A stretch of 64,000 nt of DNA, from assembly GCF_900105685.1 (NCBI RefSeq), contig NZ_LT629781.1, forward strand, positions 1,922,001 to 1,986,000. Direction: 5' to 3'. This document shows positions 43,446 to 51,092 of the stretch, piece by piece. A model generated the notes under the pieces. It was given only the letters and a program-made list of their open reading frames with translations, was not told the DNA's origin and did no database searches. Each line of letters begins with the position of its first letter. Position 1 is the stretch's first letter. The position numbers were made by a program, and so were the translations under genes. This DNA comes from Verrucomicrobium sp. GAS474 (GTDB lineage: Bacteria; Verrucomicrobiota; Verrucomicrobiia; Methylacidiphilales; GAS474).

Positions 43446-43652
43446 ATGGCCGATAAACCCTTGTATGTTGAGAGGCGCCCTCAGGGCGACTATGCAGTGA
43501 GAAAACCGAACTCGGAACGGGCGAGTGCCGTTGCTCCGACCCAGGCCGCGGCAATCGCGAAAGCGGGCCAGCTTAATCCGGGTGCCGCGATCCACGTCGA
43601 GCGGGTGCGCGATACGAAGGCGGGTGGCCGGGACAAGTGGCGCACTCCTTAA
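43446..43652 (+). CDS. DUF2188 family protein
   Basis: 68 residues. The pattern YVERRPQGDYAVRKPNSERAS, then PTQAAAIAKAGQL and HVERVRDTKAGGRDKW, matches DUF2188, a small domain that reads like a processivity- or nucleic-acid-associated module. Its function is unknown. It is the first plus-strand gene in the island and lies 57 bases before the nuclease gene, probably in the same transcript. Small DUF2188 genes are frequent in accessory regions. Confidence 0.75.
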   Translation: MADKPLYVERRPQGDYAVRKPNSERASAVAPTQAAAIAKAGQLNPGAAIHVERVRDTKAGGRDKWRTP

Positions 43653-43709
43653 TCATGGCAGAGTTTCCGTTGAGGAAATTCAACGGGGAACGACCCACTA
43701 CACAGACGC

Positions 43710-44936
43710 ATGAGTATCAGTACGAGGGCGCTTTTCACGATCCAACATGGGGGCATCCCTAATCTTCGTGATGCTATTCAGACGGAAGTAGATCAGATTG
43801 AGGGCAATCGACTACTGAATACCGATGTCGAGGCGTTGGTAAAATACTTTGTCGATCGTTTTTCGGTCGATGTACCCGTGCTGAACGAAGCTGCGGTTCA
43901 GGTTCACGAGCCTCAAGAAGTGAGGGTAGATCTCTCAGGAGATCATCGCTTTTCGTTTCGAGGGAATACCCGTGTAATGGGCGACTCCTTCACTATCGAG
44001 GTTCCCTTCACAGGAGACTCTAGCGTATTCAATATTCGGCCCAATCCTTTTTCCTTCAATCCTCCACATGGAGCAGTGAAGGACGGCATTATTTTCTTCT
44101 ACAGAGAAGGAGTCGGTTTGCGACCCGAAGAGGTAAGAAGCGAATACCAAAACTGGATCGCTTCTGTGCGTCAGAATCTCGCGATTTTGGCTGATAACTT
44201 CAAAGAATACGCTGCTCAGATTGAAGGCATTGCCCGGGAAATCATCGAGAGACGAAGAAAGAAATTACTCGCGGCCCAGAATGTCGCAGCAAGCCTAGGT
44301 CTCCCAATGAAGCCGAGACAAGGAGCCACACCGACTTACACTGTTCCCGCGGTGAAAAAGAAGATCGCTCCCACTCTGCCTCCGTCTTCTAGTGCCGCCT
44401 TCAAGCCCGAACCCGCCATCGACGAAAATATCTACCAGCACATTCTCGGGGTCATCGAAAGCATGGTGCATGTGATGGAACGGAGTCCGCGTGATTTTCA
44501 AAATATCGGGGAGGAGACGTTGAGAAGTCACTTTCTGGTTGCTCTCAATAGCCATTATGAGGGGCGTGCTTCTGGTGAAACATTCAACGGCGCGGGAAAG
44601 ACCGACATTTTGATCAGGGAGAACGACAGAAATGTCTTCATTGCGGAGTGCAAGTTCTGGGGTGGCCCACAGCAGTTGACCGAGACCATCGACCAGCTTC
44701 TCGGCTATTTGGTTTGGCGGGATTCAAAGGCGGCAATCCTTCTCTTTAACCGGAACAAAGACTTTAGCAAGGTGCTGGCGAGTATTGAGGGAGTGGTCGA
44801 GGCACACCCCAATTTTGTGAAGAATGAAGGGAAACAAGGGAGCACACGGTTTCGCTATCGGCTCCGGCACAAGGACGACCCGTCGAAGACGTTGCATGTC
44901 ACCATCCTCGCCTTCGATATTCCGCGGACGGAGTAA
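43710..44936 (+). CDS. PD-(D/E)XK nuclease-domain protein
   Basis: 408 residues. The N-terminal about 230 residues are a mixed domain of unknown type with a long helical arm (IAREIIERRRKKLLAAQNVA). The C-terminal part carries a PD-(D/E)XK nuclease core: acidic residues in EETLRSHFLVAL, GAGKTDILIRE with the metal Asp, and VFIAECKFW with the E-x-K pair, followed by TETIDQLLGYLVWRDSKAAIL. This suggests a restriction-like or repair nuclease, and the island context favours a defence role. No methyltransferase or obvious partner accompanies it. GC content and codon use are visibly lower than in flanking chromosomal genes. Confidence 0.8.
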   Translation: MSISTRALFTIQHGGIPNLRDAIQTEVDQIEGNRLLNTDVEALVKYFVDRFSVDVPVLNEAAVQVHEPQEVRVDLSGDHRFSFRGNTRVMGDSFTIEVPFTGDSSVFNIRPNPFSFNPPHGAVKDGIIFFYREGVGLRPEEVRSEYQNWIASVRQNLAILADNFKEYAAQIEGIAREIIERRRKKLLAAQNVAASLGLPMKPRQGATPTYTVPAVKKKIAPTLPPSSSAAFKPEPAIDENIYQHILGVIESMVHVMERSPRDFQNIGEETLRSHFLVALNSHYEGRASGETFNGAGKTDILIRENDRNVFIAECKFWGGPQQLTETIDQLLGYLVWRDSKAAILLFNRNKDFSKVLASIEGVVEAHPNFVKNEGKQGSTRFRYRLRHKDDPSKTLHVTILAFDIPRTE

Positions 44937-44937
44937 G

Positions 44938-45282
44938 TTAAGGGCGATCTAAGTCTCGTAGCTGAATCTGAGAATAGGGAAGTCCCGCGGATTTCTGGGA
45001 GACTGCAAAAGCTAGAAGTTTCTTTTGGCTTCGATCCCAATCGGTCAGGTCAGAGTCGGGAACTTGAGAGAGAAGAGAGTCAATGGTCTCGATAGGATAG
45101 AAGCCATCAATAGATTCGCCGAAAAGCAACGGCTCCTCGCGACCGTCTGCCCATCTTACTCTACCAGCAAAGCATCGAATAAAGGTGAGTGCATTCTCGG
45201 GAGTAACGAGAAATTTTGAGACCCATTCTTGAACCTCTTCCTTTGTCCCCCAATCCACCCATCGAAGAAGATATTCTCCCCT
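44938..45282 (-). pseudogene. C-terminal remnant of a KAP-type P-loop NTPase gene
   Basis: The open frame gives about 114 residues (GEYLLRWVDWGTKEEVQEW onward) that look like the C-terminal end of KAP-family NTPases. It is cut at a stop codon (45283-45285), and no P-loop or N-terminal region is present. A GTG at 45258 could start a 106-residue product, but a fragment of a larger gene is more likely. The truncation point is 30 bases from the att-like repeat at 45313, as if the rest was lost when the island was inserted or excised. KAP NTPases are often phage-defence-related. The family match is by pattern and not certain. Confidence 0.5.
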
Positions 45283-45312
45283 TTACGAAGAGTTGCGCTA
45301 ACGCGCAGGCAG

Positions 45313-45324
45313 TCCCTCCCTGTC
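45313..45324 (+). repeat. Distal copy of tRNA-Ser 3' end (att-like)
   Basis: TCCCTCCCTGTC is identical to 42689-42700 in the tRNA and in the same orientation. It would mark the far boundary of a 2.6-kb integrated segment. Only 12 bases match, so chance is possible. Confidence 0.45.
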
Positions 45325-45460
45325 TATTCTAGAGCGATCCTCCGCTTCCTTATCGCAACGAATAAGTTTCCTCTCGCAAGACTAGGCGATTGCAGATTAA
45401 TCAGCCGCCGCGATCTTTCGCGGTCCCTCTTCCTGTCGCTGGCGGACGATGACCGCACCT

Positions 45461-46336
45461 TCAAAAAGAGAGCGGGGAGGGGGAGGCGATTTCGGTGACG
45501 TAGAGGTCGACGGTCGATCTCACGAAATCGCGCTGGGTTCCGAAGTAGGTGCCGGAGATGGGCGGGACGTGCTCGGGATGCCGGGAGACGGCGACGGGGA
45601 CGTATTGGGCCGAGGCGAGGAGGCCCCAGCTGGGGTCGAAGCCGATCCATCCCGCGCCGGGAAGGTAGACCTCGGCCCATCCGTGCATCGACATCCGGCC
45701 CTCGATTTCGGCGGAGTGCATGTAGCCGCTGACGAACCGGGCGGCCAGGCCGAGGAAGCGGCAGGTCTCGACGAAGAGGGTGGCGAAATCGCGGCACGAT
45801 CCGCTGTTGTTTTCGATGGTCTCCGCCGGGGATTGGACTCCTTTCTCCATCCGCCGCCGGTAGGTGAAGGTGGTGAAGATGGCCGTGTTGATCCGCTGGA
45901 GGAGGGGGAGGGTCTCCGTTCTTTTTCCGGGGTGCCAGAAGGGATGAAGCCATCGTCCGATCCGATTCCCGTCCCGCGCGTAGAGGTTGAGGGAGAGCGG
46001 GAGGAGTTCCGCGAGGAGTTCGGGCTCGTAGGAGAAGGGGTATTCGACGGCCTCGGGCGGGATGACGAAGTCGAAGGGATTCCGGTCGGCGGAATCGACG
46101 GTGCATTCGCTGTCGACCACCAGCTCGGTCGAGGATTGGGTGAAGTCGACGAGGCCGACGTTGTTCTCCTGGGGGTCGCGCATCCATCGGAAGCGGTGGG
46201 AGGGGGAGAGGCGGATGGAGCTCTTCACGATGCGGAGGCCGTGGCTTTCCCGGGGCCGCACCAGGAGCCTGTGGGGGCCGAAGGCGACCGGGGAGGCGTA
46301 CTGGTAGGTCGTCCGATGATGGATGTGCAGTTGCAT
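45461..46336 (-). CDS. Transglutaminase-like cysteine protease family protein (second of pair)
   Basis: 291 residues from the ATG at 46336 (MQLHIHHRTTYQYASPVAFG), the standard start of the bacterial transglutaminase_N domain (about 1-85). The transglutaminase core follows with Cys in NSGSCRDFATLF near residue 175, His in MHGWAEVYLPGAGW near residue 215 and Asp in GFDPSWG. Such proteins cleave or cross-link peptides; in this arrangement their substrates are unknown. It starts 7 bases after the other transglutaminase-like gene and is the last gene of that operon. Extending the frame upstream gives a Ser/Pro-rich shadow of the neighbouring gene. Confidence 0.88.
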   Translation of the reverse strand: MQLHIHHRTTYQYASPVAFGPHRLLVRPRESHGLRIVKSSIRLSPSHRFRWMRDPQENNVGLVDFTQSSTELVVDSECTVDSADRNPFDFVIPPEAVEYPFSYEPELLAELLPLSLNLYARDGNRIGRWLHPFWHPGKRTETLPLLQRINTAIFTTFTYRRRMEKGVQSPAETIENNSGSCRDFATLFVETCRFLGLAARFVSGYMHSAEIEGRMSMHGWAEVYLPGAGWIGFDPSWGLLASAQYVPVAVSRHPEHVPPISGTYFGTQRDFVRSTVDLYVTEIASPSPLSF

Positions 46337-46343
46337 GGGGGCT

Positions 46344-47267
46344 CTAGCGGAAACGGATCCGGGGGGTGCCGTCGAGCCGCTTGGAGAGATCGATCGGGTC
46401 GCCGAGGGAAACGGTCCCCGGCTTGACCTGGTAGGCCCAGACCTCGAAGAAGGTGAGCTGGGCTTCCCCGTAGGTGGTCGCGAAGGAGCCGTCGACGGCG
46501 TCGAGGCCGTGGGAGATCTTGATCCGCCCGATGCGGGGGATGTTGAAGCGGGCGTCGAAGGGCCGCCATTGGTGTTCGAGGTAGACCTCGAAATAGGCGT
46601 GGAAATCCATGGCTCCTCCGGCATCGCGAAAGCCGATGTCGGGCATGTGTCCCGAGACGTAGCGGGCGGGCAGGTTCACGGCCCGGCAGAGGGCGATGGC
46701 CACGTGGGCGAAATCCCGGCACACGCCGTAGCCGCGGGCCATCACCTCGGAGGCCGAAAGATCGGGGCGGCCGGAGCAGGTGACGTAGCGGATGTTCCGG
46801 TGGGTCCAGTTGCAGATGGCGATGACCCGGTCGATCCCGTTGATGAGGTGGCCGAACTGGGTGGCGGCGAAGCGGAGCATCTTGTCGGAGTCGCAGTAGC
46901 GGCTCGGCAGGGTGTAGCGCAGGATGTCGAGCGAGAGCTCCGCGACGGGAACCGAATGGGTCTTCGGCTCGAAATTATCGGGCCGGGAGGAGATCTCGAC
47001 CAGGGCGTCATGGACGATGGTGGTCCGGCCTGGCGGCAGCGTCCAGCGATGGGTGATGTTCCCGTTCGCATCGCGGGCGGCGTCCGATTTTCGGACGGAG
47101 GGGATCGACAGCTTTTCCCGAAGGATGCGGTGGGGGCGCTCGAGGCGGGGGCGGATGAGGAGGAGGATGGGCGTCGGCAGCGGCGCTTCGTAAACGAGGC
47201 GGCATCCGACGCGCACCGTCATGTCGGGCGGCGCGGCGTCGGAGGCCTTGGGGCGGCGGGTGCTCAA
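46344..47267 (-). CDS. Transglutaminase-like cysteine protease family protein (first of pair)
   Basis: 307 residues if the TTG at 47267 is used, 292 from the ATG at 47222 (MTVRVGCRLVYEAPLP). The TTG overlaps the stop of a small upstream frame (TTGA), which supports coupling; neither start has a clear ribosome site. The N-terminal beta domain is followed by a transglutaminase core with Cys in GYGVCRDFAHVAIALCR near residue 195, His in MDFHAYFEVYLEHQW near residue 235 and Asp in PFDAR. The paired arrangement with a second transglutaminase gene is common in environmental bacteria, often near proteasome-like or circularly permuted ATP-grasp genes, none of which are present here. Confidence 0.85.
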   Translation of the reverse strand: MSTRRPKASDAAPPDMTVRVGCRLVYEAPLPTPILLLIRPRLERPHRILREKLSIPSVRKSDAARDANGNITHRWTLPPGRTTIVHDALVEISSRPDNFEPKTHSVPVAELSLDILRYTLPSRYCDSDKMLRFAATQFGHLINGIDRVIAICNWTHRNIRYVTCSGRPDLSASEVMARGYGVCRDFAHVAIALCRAVNLPARYVSGHMPDIGFRDAGGAMDFHAYFEVYLEHQWRPFDARFNIPRIGRIKISHGLDAVDGSFATTYGEAQLTFFEVWAYQVKPGTVSLGDPIDLSKRLDGTPRIRFR

Positions 47268-47407
47268 GCGGAGACGGTCGATTGTGCCCGGGAGACGGTC
47301 TTCTGCCGGGCGTTCCTGTTTTCTTCGGAGGCCTTCTGGAGCGCCAGGAAGCGTGCCTCGCGGGAGGCTTCCTGCGGGGAGGGCGGGGCGGCGGTGTCGC
47401 TGTTCAC
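47264..47407 (-). CDS. Possible small protein coupled to DUF5069 and transglutaminase genes
   Basis: A 47-codon frame starting GTG at 47407, which overlaps the DUF5069 stop (GTGA), and ending in TGA, which overlaps the TTG start of the next gene (TTGA). The product would be polar and helical: SPQEASREARFLALQKASEE, then NRNARQKTVSRAQSTV. It fills the gap between its neighbours exactly. It is too short for family assignment. The exact double overlap argues for real translation, but no homolog check was possible. Confidence 0.45.
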   Translation of the reverse strand: MNSDTAAPPSPQEASREARFLALQKASEENRNARQKTVSRAQSTVSA

Positions 47408-47883
47408 GGATTGAAGATCAGGCGGGTGTGTTCGGCCTTGGGGCGGAAGGTGGCGATGTCATCGGCCTCGAGCCAGTCGAAGAGGGTGCTCGTCTCGGGG
47501 TTGATCCCGACCTTGCCGCAGTTCGCGATGAAGTCGGCCCGCCGCTCGGGGTTCTCGATCGGGCGGGCGTTTTCCATCGAATCGGACCAGGCCGCGGTTT
47601 CCAGGGGCGTCTTGGAGATCCCGTTGGTGGTCAGCCAGAGGCCGATCTCCTCGTCGTTCCGCGGGGCGTGGACGGCGGCCTTGAACTGGTCGCCGGTGAT
47701 CCCCTTGAAGGCGAAGAGCATCTTGTCGAGGGGGCAGTCGTAATGGTATTCGCCCGGGGTTCCGGCGAGGGCGGAGCGGCACTTGTCGGCGGAGCGGAGG
47801 GCGAGGGCGAATCCGGCGATGCGGACGCGCGGGCTGCGGGGGGCGGTTTTGGAAAGATCGAGGGGGGCGGGAGGCGTGGTCAT
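47404..47883 (-). CDS. DUF5069 family protein
   Basis: 159 residues. The hallmark GEYHYDCPLDKMLFAFKGI near residue 43 and TLFDWLEADDIATF near the C-terminus match DUF5069, a family of unknown function common in Verrucomicrobiota and Planctomycetota. It begins LDLSKTAPRSPRVRIAGF, also typical. There is no signal peptide or membrane helix. It heads the minus-strand group with the small coupled frame and two transglutaminase-like genes. Confidence 0.85.
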   Translation of the reverse strand: MTTPPAPLDLSKTAPRSPRVRIAGFALALRSADKCRSALAGTPGEYHYDCPLDKMLFAFKGITGDQFKAAVHAPRNDEEIGLWLTTNGISKTPLETAAWSDSMENARPIENPERRADFIANCGKVGINPETSTLFDWLEADDIATFRPKAEHTRLIFNP

Positions 47884-47939
47884 GGGATGGGTTTGAAGGG
47901 CGGGAGGCGGGGTTGGACGAAGGTCTGAAGATTCGATGG

Positions 47940-48095
47940 TCAGATTTTTCCGAGGAGGAACAGGAGGAGCAGGATCACGACGATCAGGCCGAGTCCGCCG
48001 CTCGGGTAGTAGCCCCAGCTGCGGCTGTGCGGCCAGGTCGGCAGGGCGCCGAGCAGCATGAGGATGAGAACGACGAGCAGAACGGTGCCTAACAT
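47940..48095 (-). CDS. DUF3309 family small membrane protein
   Basis: 51 residues from the ATG at 48095, which has a strong GAAAGGA ribosome site 9 bases upstream. Two hydrophobic segments (MLGTVLLVVLILMLLGALP and GLIVVILLLLFLLG) flank a short loop with the family pattern PTWPHSRSWGYYPSGG. DUF3309 proteins are tiny predicted inner-membrane proteins, often near stress-response genes; their function is unknown. The longer frame upstream to 48395 is not supported. Confidence 0.88.
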   Translation of the reverse strand: MLGTVLLVVLILMLLGALPTWPHSRSWGYYPSGGLGLIVVILLLLFLLGKI

Positions 48096-48221
48096 AATGA
48101 TGATCCTTTCAAAGGGGCGGGCGCCGTCCGCCGATGGGGCGCGAATCGAGCCGGTTGGGCCATCGGGCCGACGACTCTGAAATTCATGGAGGAAGAGTAA
48201 GGGGCCGGACGGGAAGCGGCT

Positions 48222-48267
48222 ATGGGGTCTTACCCTACTGGCGTCGGGCGTGGGGTGAAGACCCCAT
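48222..48267. promoter_or_regulatory. 10-bp inverted repeat in the DUF3309/cbpA divergent region
   Basis: ATGGGGTCTT (48222-48231) and AAGACCCCAT (48258-48267) are perfect reverse complements 26 bases apart. ACCC/GGGT pairs just inside can extend the structure. The divergent intergenic region (48096-48387) otherwise shows no gene, so this may be a regulator-binding site for one or both sides. Confidence 0.4.
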
Positions 48268-48387
48268 GGTTTCCCCGGAAGGGGTTCCCATACTGCTTCC
48301 GTAGAAGGATCGGAGGACACCCTCGATCCGAAATGGCCCGGCCCATCGGGGTCGAGGGTCGAACGGCGCTCGGGAGGAAGTAATCGC

Positions 48388-49386
48388 ATGGCCATCCAAT
48401 TCCAAAACTACTACGAGAAGCTGGAGGTGCCACGCTCGGCTTCGGCGGAGGAAATCAAGAAGGCGTTCCGCAAGCTGGCCCGCATTCACCACCCCGATGT
48501 CGCCAAGAACAAGGCCGCGGGCGAGGCCAGGTTCAAGGAAATCAACGAGGCATATGAAGTCCTGGGCGATCCCGAGAAGCGGCGTCGTTACGATGAGTTG
48601 GGCGAGAATGGGCAGGCGGAGGCGGGACCGGAGCCCTCGTCCCGTGGGGGAGCGCGCGGTTCGGCCGCGGCGTCGGATTTCGAATTCGGCGGGACGGGAT
48701 TCAGCGATTTCTTCGAGTCGATGTTCGGCGGCGGGCGCGACGGCTACGGCACCCCCCGGCACTCGACGGCGTACGGCCCTGGCGGAGGGGCCGGGATGGC
48801 TGCTCGGGGCCACGACGTCGAGGCCGATCTCCTGGTCACGCTCGAGGAAGTCTTGCGAGGATCGGTGCGCCAGGTGACGCTGCGCCGACCGGGAAGCCCG
48901 GGCGTGGCCGATCGGGTCGACAGCTATCAGGTGCGGATCCCTTCCGGGGTGCGCGAAGGCCAGCGAATCCGCCTGGCCGGGCAAGGGGGAGGCGGCAGTG
49001 GCGCGGGTCCTGCGGGCGATCTTTTTCTCCGGGTCCGCCTGGCGCGGCATCCCGATTTTCGGATGAACGGAGCAGGGGAGGAGGGCGGGGCCGATCTCCA
49101 ATGCGATCTCGACCTCGCGCCGTGGGATGCGGTTCTAGGCGTGCAGGCGACGATTCCGACGCTCGATGGCGCGACCTCGCTCCGCGTCCCCCCGGGGACC
49201 GCCCCGGGAAGTCGGTTACGGCTGCGGGGAATCGGGCTGCCCAAGGAGGGAGGCCTTCGTGGCGACCTCTATGCGGTCGCGCGGATCCGCATGCCGGAGA
49301 CGGTTTCGCCCGAGGAACGGATTCTCTGGGAGCAATTACGGACGAAGGCGGAAATCCCCCGCACCCAACCCGAAGGAAAAATATGA
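48388..49386 (+). CDS. cbpA: DnaJ-class co-chaperone CbpA (curved-DNA-binding protein)
   Basis: 332 residues. The N-terminal J domain (about 5-72) has HPD in [10 protein letters not shown], which stimulates the DnaK ATPase. A Gly/Phe-rich linker ([17 protein letters not shown]) is followed by the two C-terminal substrate-binding beta domains ([36 protein letters not shown]). No zinc-finger Cys repeats are present, which separates CbpA from DnaJ. Its stop overlaps the cbpM start (ATGA). GC content is lower than its neighbours in part, but the family is chromosomal and widespread. Confidence 0.9.
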   Translation: MAIQFQNYYEKLEVPRSASAEEIKKAFRKLARIHHPDVAKNKAAGEARFKEINEAYEVLGDPEKRRRYDELGENGQAEAGPEPSSRGGARGSAAASDFEFGGTGFSDFFESMFGGGRDGYGTPRHSTAYGPGGGAGMAARGHDVEADLLVTLEEVLRGSVRQVTLRRPGSPGVADRVDSYQVRIPSGVREGQRIRLAGQGGGGSGAGPAGDLFLRVRLARHPDFRMNGAGEEGGADLQCDLDLAPWDAVLGVQATIPTLDGATSLRVPPGTAPGSRLRLRGIGLPKEGGLRGDLYAVARIRMPETVSPEERILWEQLRTKAEIPRTQPEGKI

Positions 49387-49718
49387 ATCAGCCGACATCC
49401 CGCGAAAGCCATTCCCTCGCCCTGGTCTGGGTGGGGGAGGCGCAGCCCGCCTCCTACTCGCTCGAAACCGCCGCCCGCCTCGGGGGCGTGCATCCCGAGA
49501 TGTTGCGGCACTATTGTCGGCTCGGCCTCTTCGGCGACCGCTGGAAGGGAACCGGGGCGGAGCCGGTCTTCGACGATGACGCGCTCTACGAGTTGCGCCG
49601 CTTCGAGCATTACCGCCTCCATCACGGCGTGAGTCGGAGGACCTTGCGGATGATCTGCGGCTTGTGGCGGGAGTTGGATCGCCTGCAAGGCGAGCTCCGC
49701 CTCCTGCGCAGGCAATAG
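49383..49718 (+). CDS. cbpM: CbpM-like chaperone modulator (MerR-type fold)
   Basis: 111 residues from the ATG at 49383, overlapping the cbpA stop. A helix-turn-helix-like segment ([27 protein letters not shown]) and a helical end ([22 protein letters not shown]) match CbpM, which binds and inhibits the J domain of CbpA in enterobacteria. It is longer at the N-terminus than E. coli CbpM. The cbpA-cbpM pairing makes the call secure even though sequence identity is likely low. Confidence 0.85.
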   Translation: MNQPTSRESHSLALVWVGEAQPASYSLETAARLGGVHPEMLRHYCRLGLFGDRWKGTGAEPVFDDDALYELRRFEHYRLHHGVSRRTLRMICGLWRELDRLQGELRLLRRQ

Positions 49719-49764
49719 GTCCTGCCTCCCCTGGGGGTCGCCAACTTCCGCTTCTTCTTATTCT

Positions 49765-50184
49765 TTAGCGGGCGAGGATGATCTTCCCCGAGGCGACGAC
49801 GGCATCGCCTTCCGCGATCTCGACGGCGAACTGGGCGAGGGGGCCGAAGTCCCGTTCGAGGCGGGCGTGGACGAGGATCGTCTGGCCGGGGAGGACGGGG
49901 CGCTGGATCTTGAAGCTGACGACCTGGGCGAGGCTGAAGCGGGCCTGGCTCTCCAGGGCGAGGAGGTCGCCCCACAGGATGCCCGCCGCCTGGGCTCCGC
50001 TCTCGATGAGGAGGACGCCGGGCATGAGGGGGGCGCCGGGGAAGTGGTCGGCGAAGAAGGGGAGCTGCGGGTCGAGCCATTTCTTCGCCCGGATGCGGCG
50101 CGTCTCCCCGTCGTTCTCGATCTGCTCGACGGCGTCGATGAAGGAGAAGTCGGGGCCGTGGGGGGTGAGGGGGGGGAGGTTCAT
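49765..50184 (-). CDS. FabZ-like hotdog dehydratase of the polyene cluster
   Basis: 139 residues from the ATG at 50184, which overlaps the stop of the acyltransferase gene (ATGA). The hotdog signature is ADHFPGAPLMPGVLLIES near residue 45, with the catalytic His in HFPG and the Glu in LLIES. It would dehydrate beta-hydroxyacyl-ACP intermediates to create double bonds. It is the last gene of the minus-strand biosynthesis block. A fatty-acid housekeeping role is less likely because the other genes beside it are specialised. Confidence 0.85.
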   Translation of the reverse strand: MNLPPLTPHGPDFSFIDAVEQIENDGETRRIRAKKWLDPQLPFFADHFPGAPLMPGVLLIESGAQAAGILWGDLLALESQARFSLAQVVSFKIQRPVLPGQTILVHARLERDFGPLAQFAVEIAEGDAVVASGKIILAR

Positions 50185-51092
50185 GGGGTGGCTTCGTCGG
50201 TCGGCGCGGCGGGGGAAACGGCTTCGAGGGAGGCGAATTGGAACCACTGCTCGGGATGCCGCGAGAGGGTGGGGAGGAGGGCGTCGGCGAGGACCTGGGT
50301 GTAGTGGCGGAGGGTCTCGGCGGAGGAGCCCCGCCGCTCGACGATGATGGGGGGATGAGCTTCGAGGCGGTAGCGGCCGTTCGGCTTCGCGACGACGGTG
50401 ACGGGGATGACGGGGCACTTCGCGAGCAGGGCGAGGAGGAGGATGCCGCTGGAGCAGGGGAGGGCCCCGCCCGGGAGCTGCGCGGCGAAGCTCTGCGTGG
50501 GGTGGGGGCGGTCGAAGAGGGCGGCGACGAATTGCCCGGCCTCGATCTGTTTCTTGATCTCGATGAACTGGAAGGGGTCGGCGCTGACGACGAGGGTTTC
50601 CACGCCCCAGCGGCGGCGGTAGGCGGCGCGCCAGGCGGTGAACTCGGGCGAGGGCTCGGGCAGGGTGAGGGCGGTCATGGGGTAGCCGAGGTCCCGCATG
50701 ATGAGGCCGCCGAGCTCGAAGAAGCTGAAGTGGGGGGTGAGGAGGAGGGCGCCCCGGCCGCTGGCATGGACGGCCCGGAGGTGCTCGATCCCGAGGCGCT
50801 CCTCGACCAGCCCGATGGCCTGCGGCAGGGGATGGGCCCCGGCATAGAAGTAATCGACCATGACGCGGGCGAATTCCATGTAGGTCCGCGTCGGGTTGGG
50901 CCGGGGGGTGGCGCCGAGGAGGTCGAGGTTCCGCTGGAGGAGGGCGGCCTTCTTCGGGTGGCTCCAGGCGAAGAGGAGGCCCCAGAGGGCGGCGAGGGGC
51001 CGGAGGAGGCGGCGGGGGAAGAGGCGGGAGACCGTGTTCGCCAGCCGGAACCAGCCGGTGTTGTAGGTGAACTCCATCCGGTGGGAGCTCAT
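50181..51092 (-). CDS. LpxL/HtrB-like lipid acyltransferase of the polyene cluster
   Basis: 303 residues from the ATG at 51092, overlapping the flavoprotein stop (ATGA). An N-terminal amphipathic/hydrophobic segment (about 10-45) anchors it to the membrane. LLTPHFSFFELGG near residue 105 is the H-x4-(D/E) acyltransferase motif, here His and Glu. PCSSGILLLALLAKCPVIPV near residue 215 resembles the conserved block of the LpxL/HtrB family. In aryl-polyene clusters an enzyme of this type joins the polyene acid to a lipid or glycolipid. It is coupled to both neighbours. Confidence 0.85.
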   Translation of the reverse strand: MSSHRMEFTYNTGWFRLANTVSRLFPRRLLRPLAALWGLLFAWSHPKKAALLQRNLDLLGATPRPNPTRTYMEFARVMVDYFYAGAHPLPQAIGLVEERLGIEHLRAVHASGRGALLLTPHFSFFELGGLIMRDLGYPMTALTLPEPSPEFTAWRAAYRRRWGVETLVVSADPFQFIEIKKQIEAGQFVAALFDRPHPTQSFAAQLPGGALPCSSGILLLALLAKCPVIPVTVVAKPNGRYRLEAHPPIIVERRGSSAETLRHYTQVLADALLPTLSRHPEQWFQFASLEAVSPAAPTDEATP

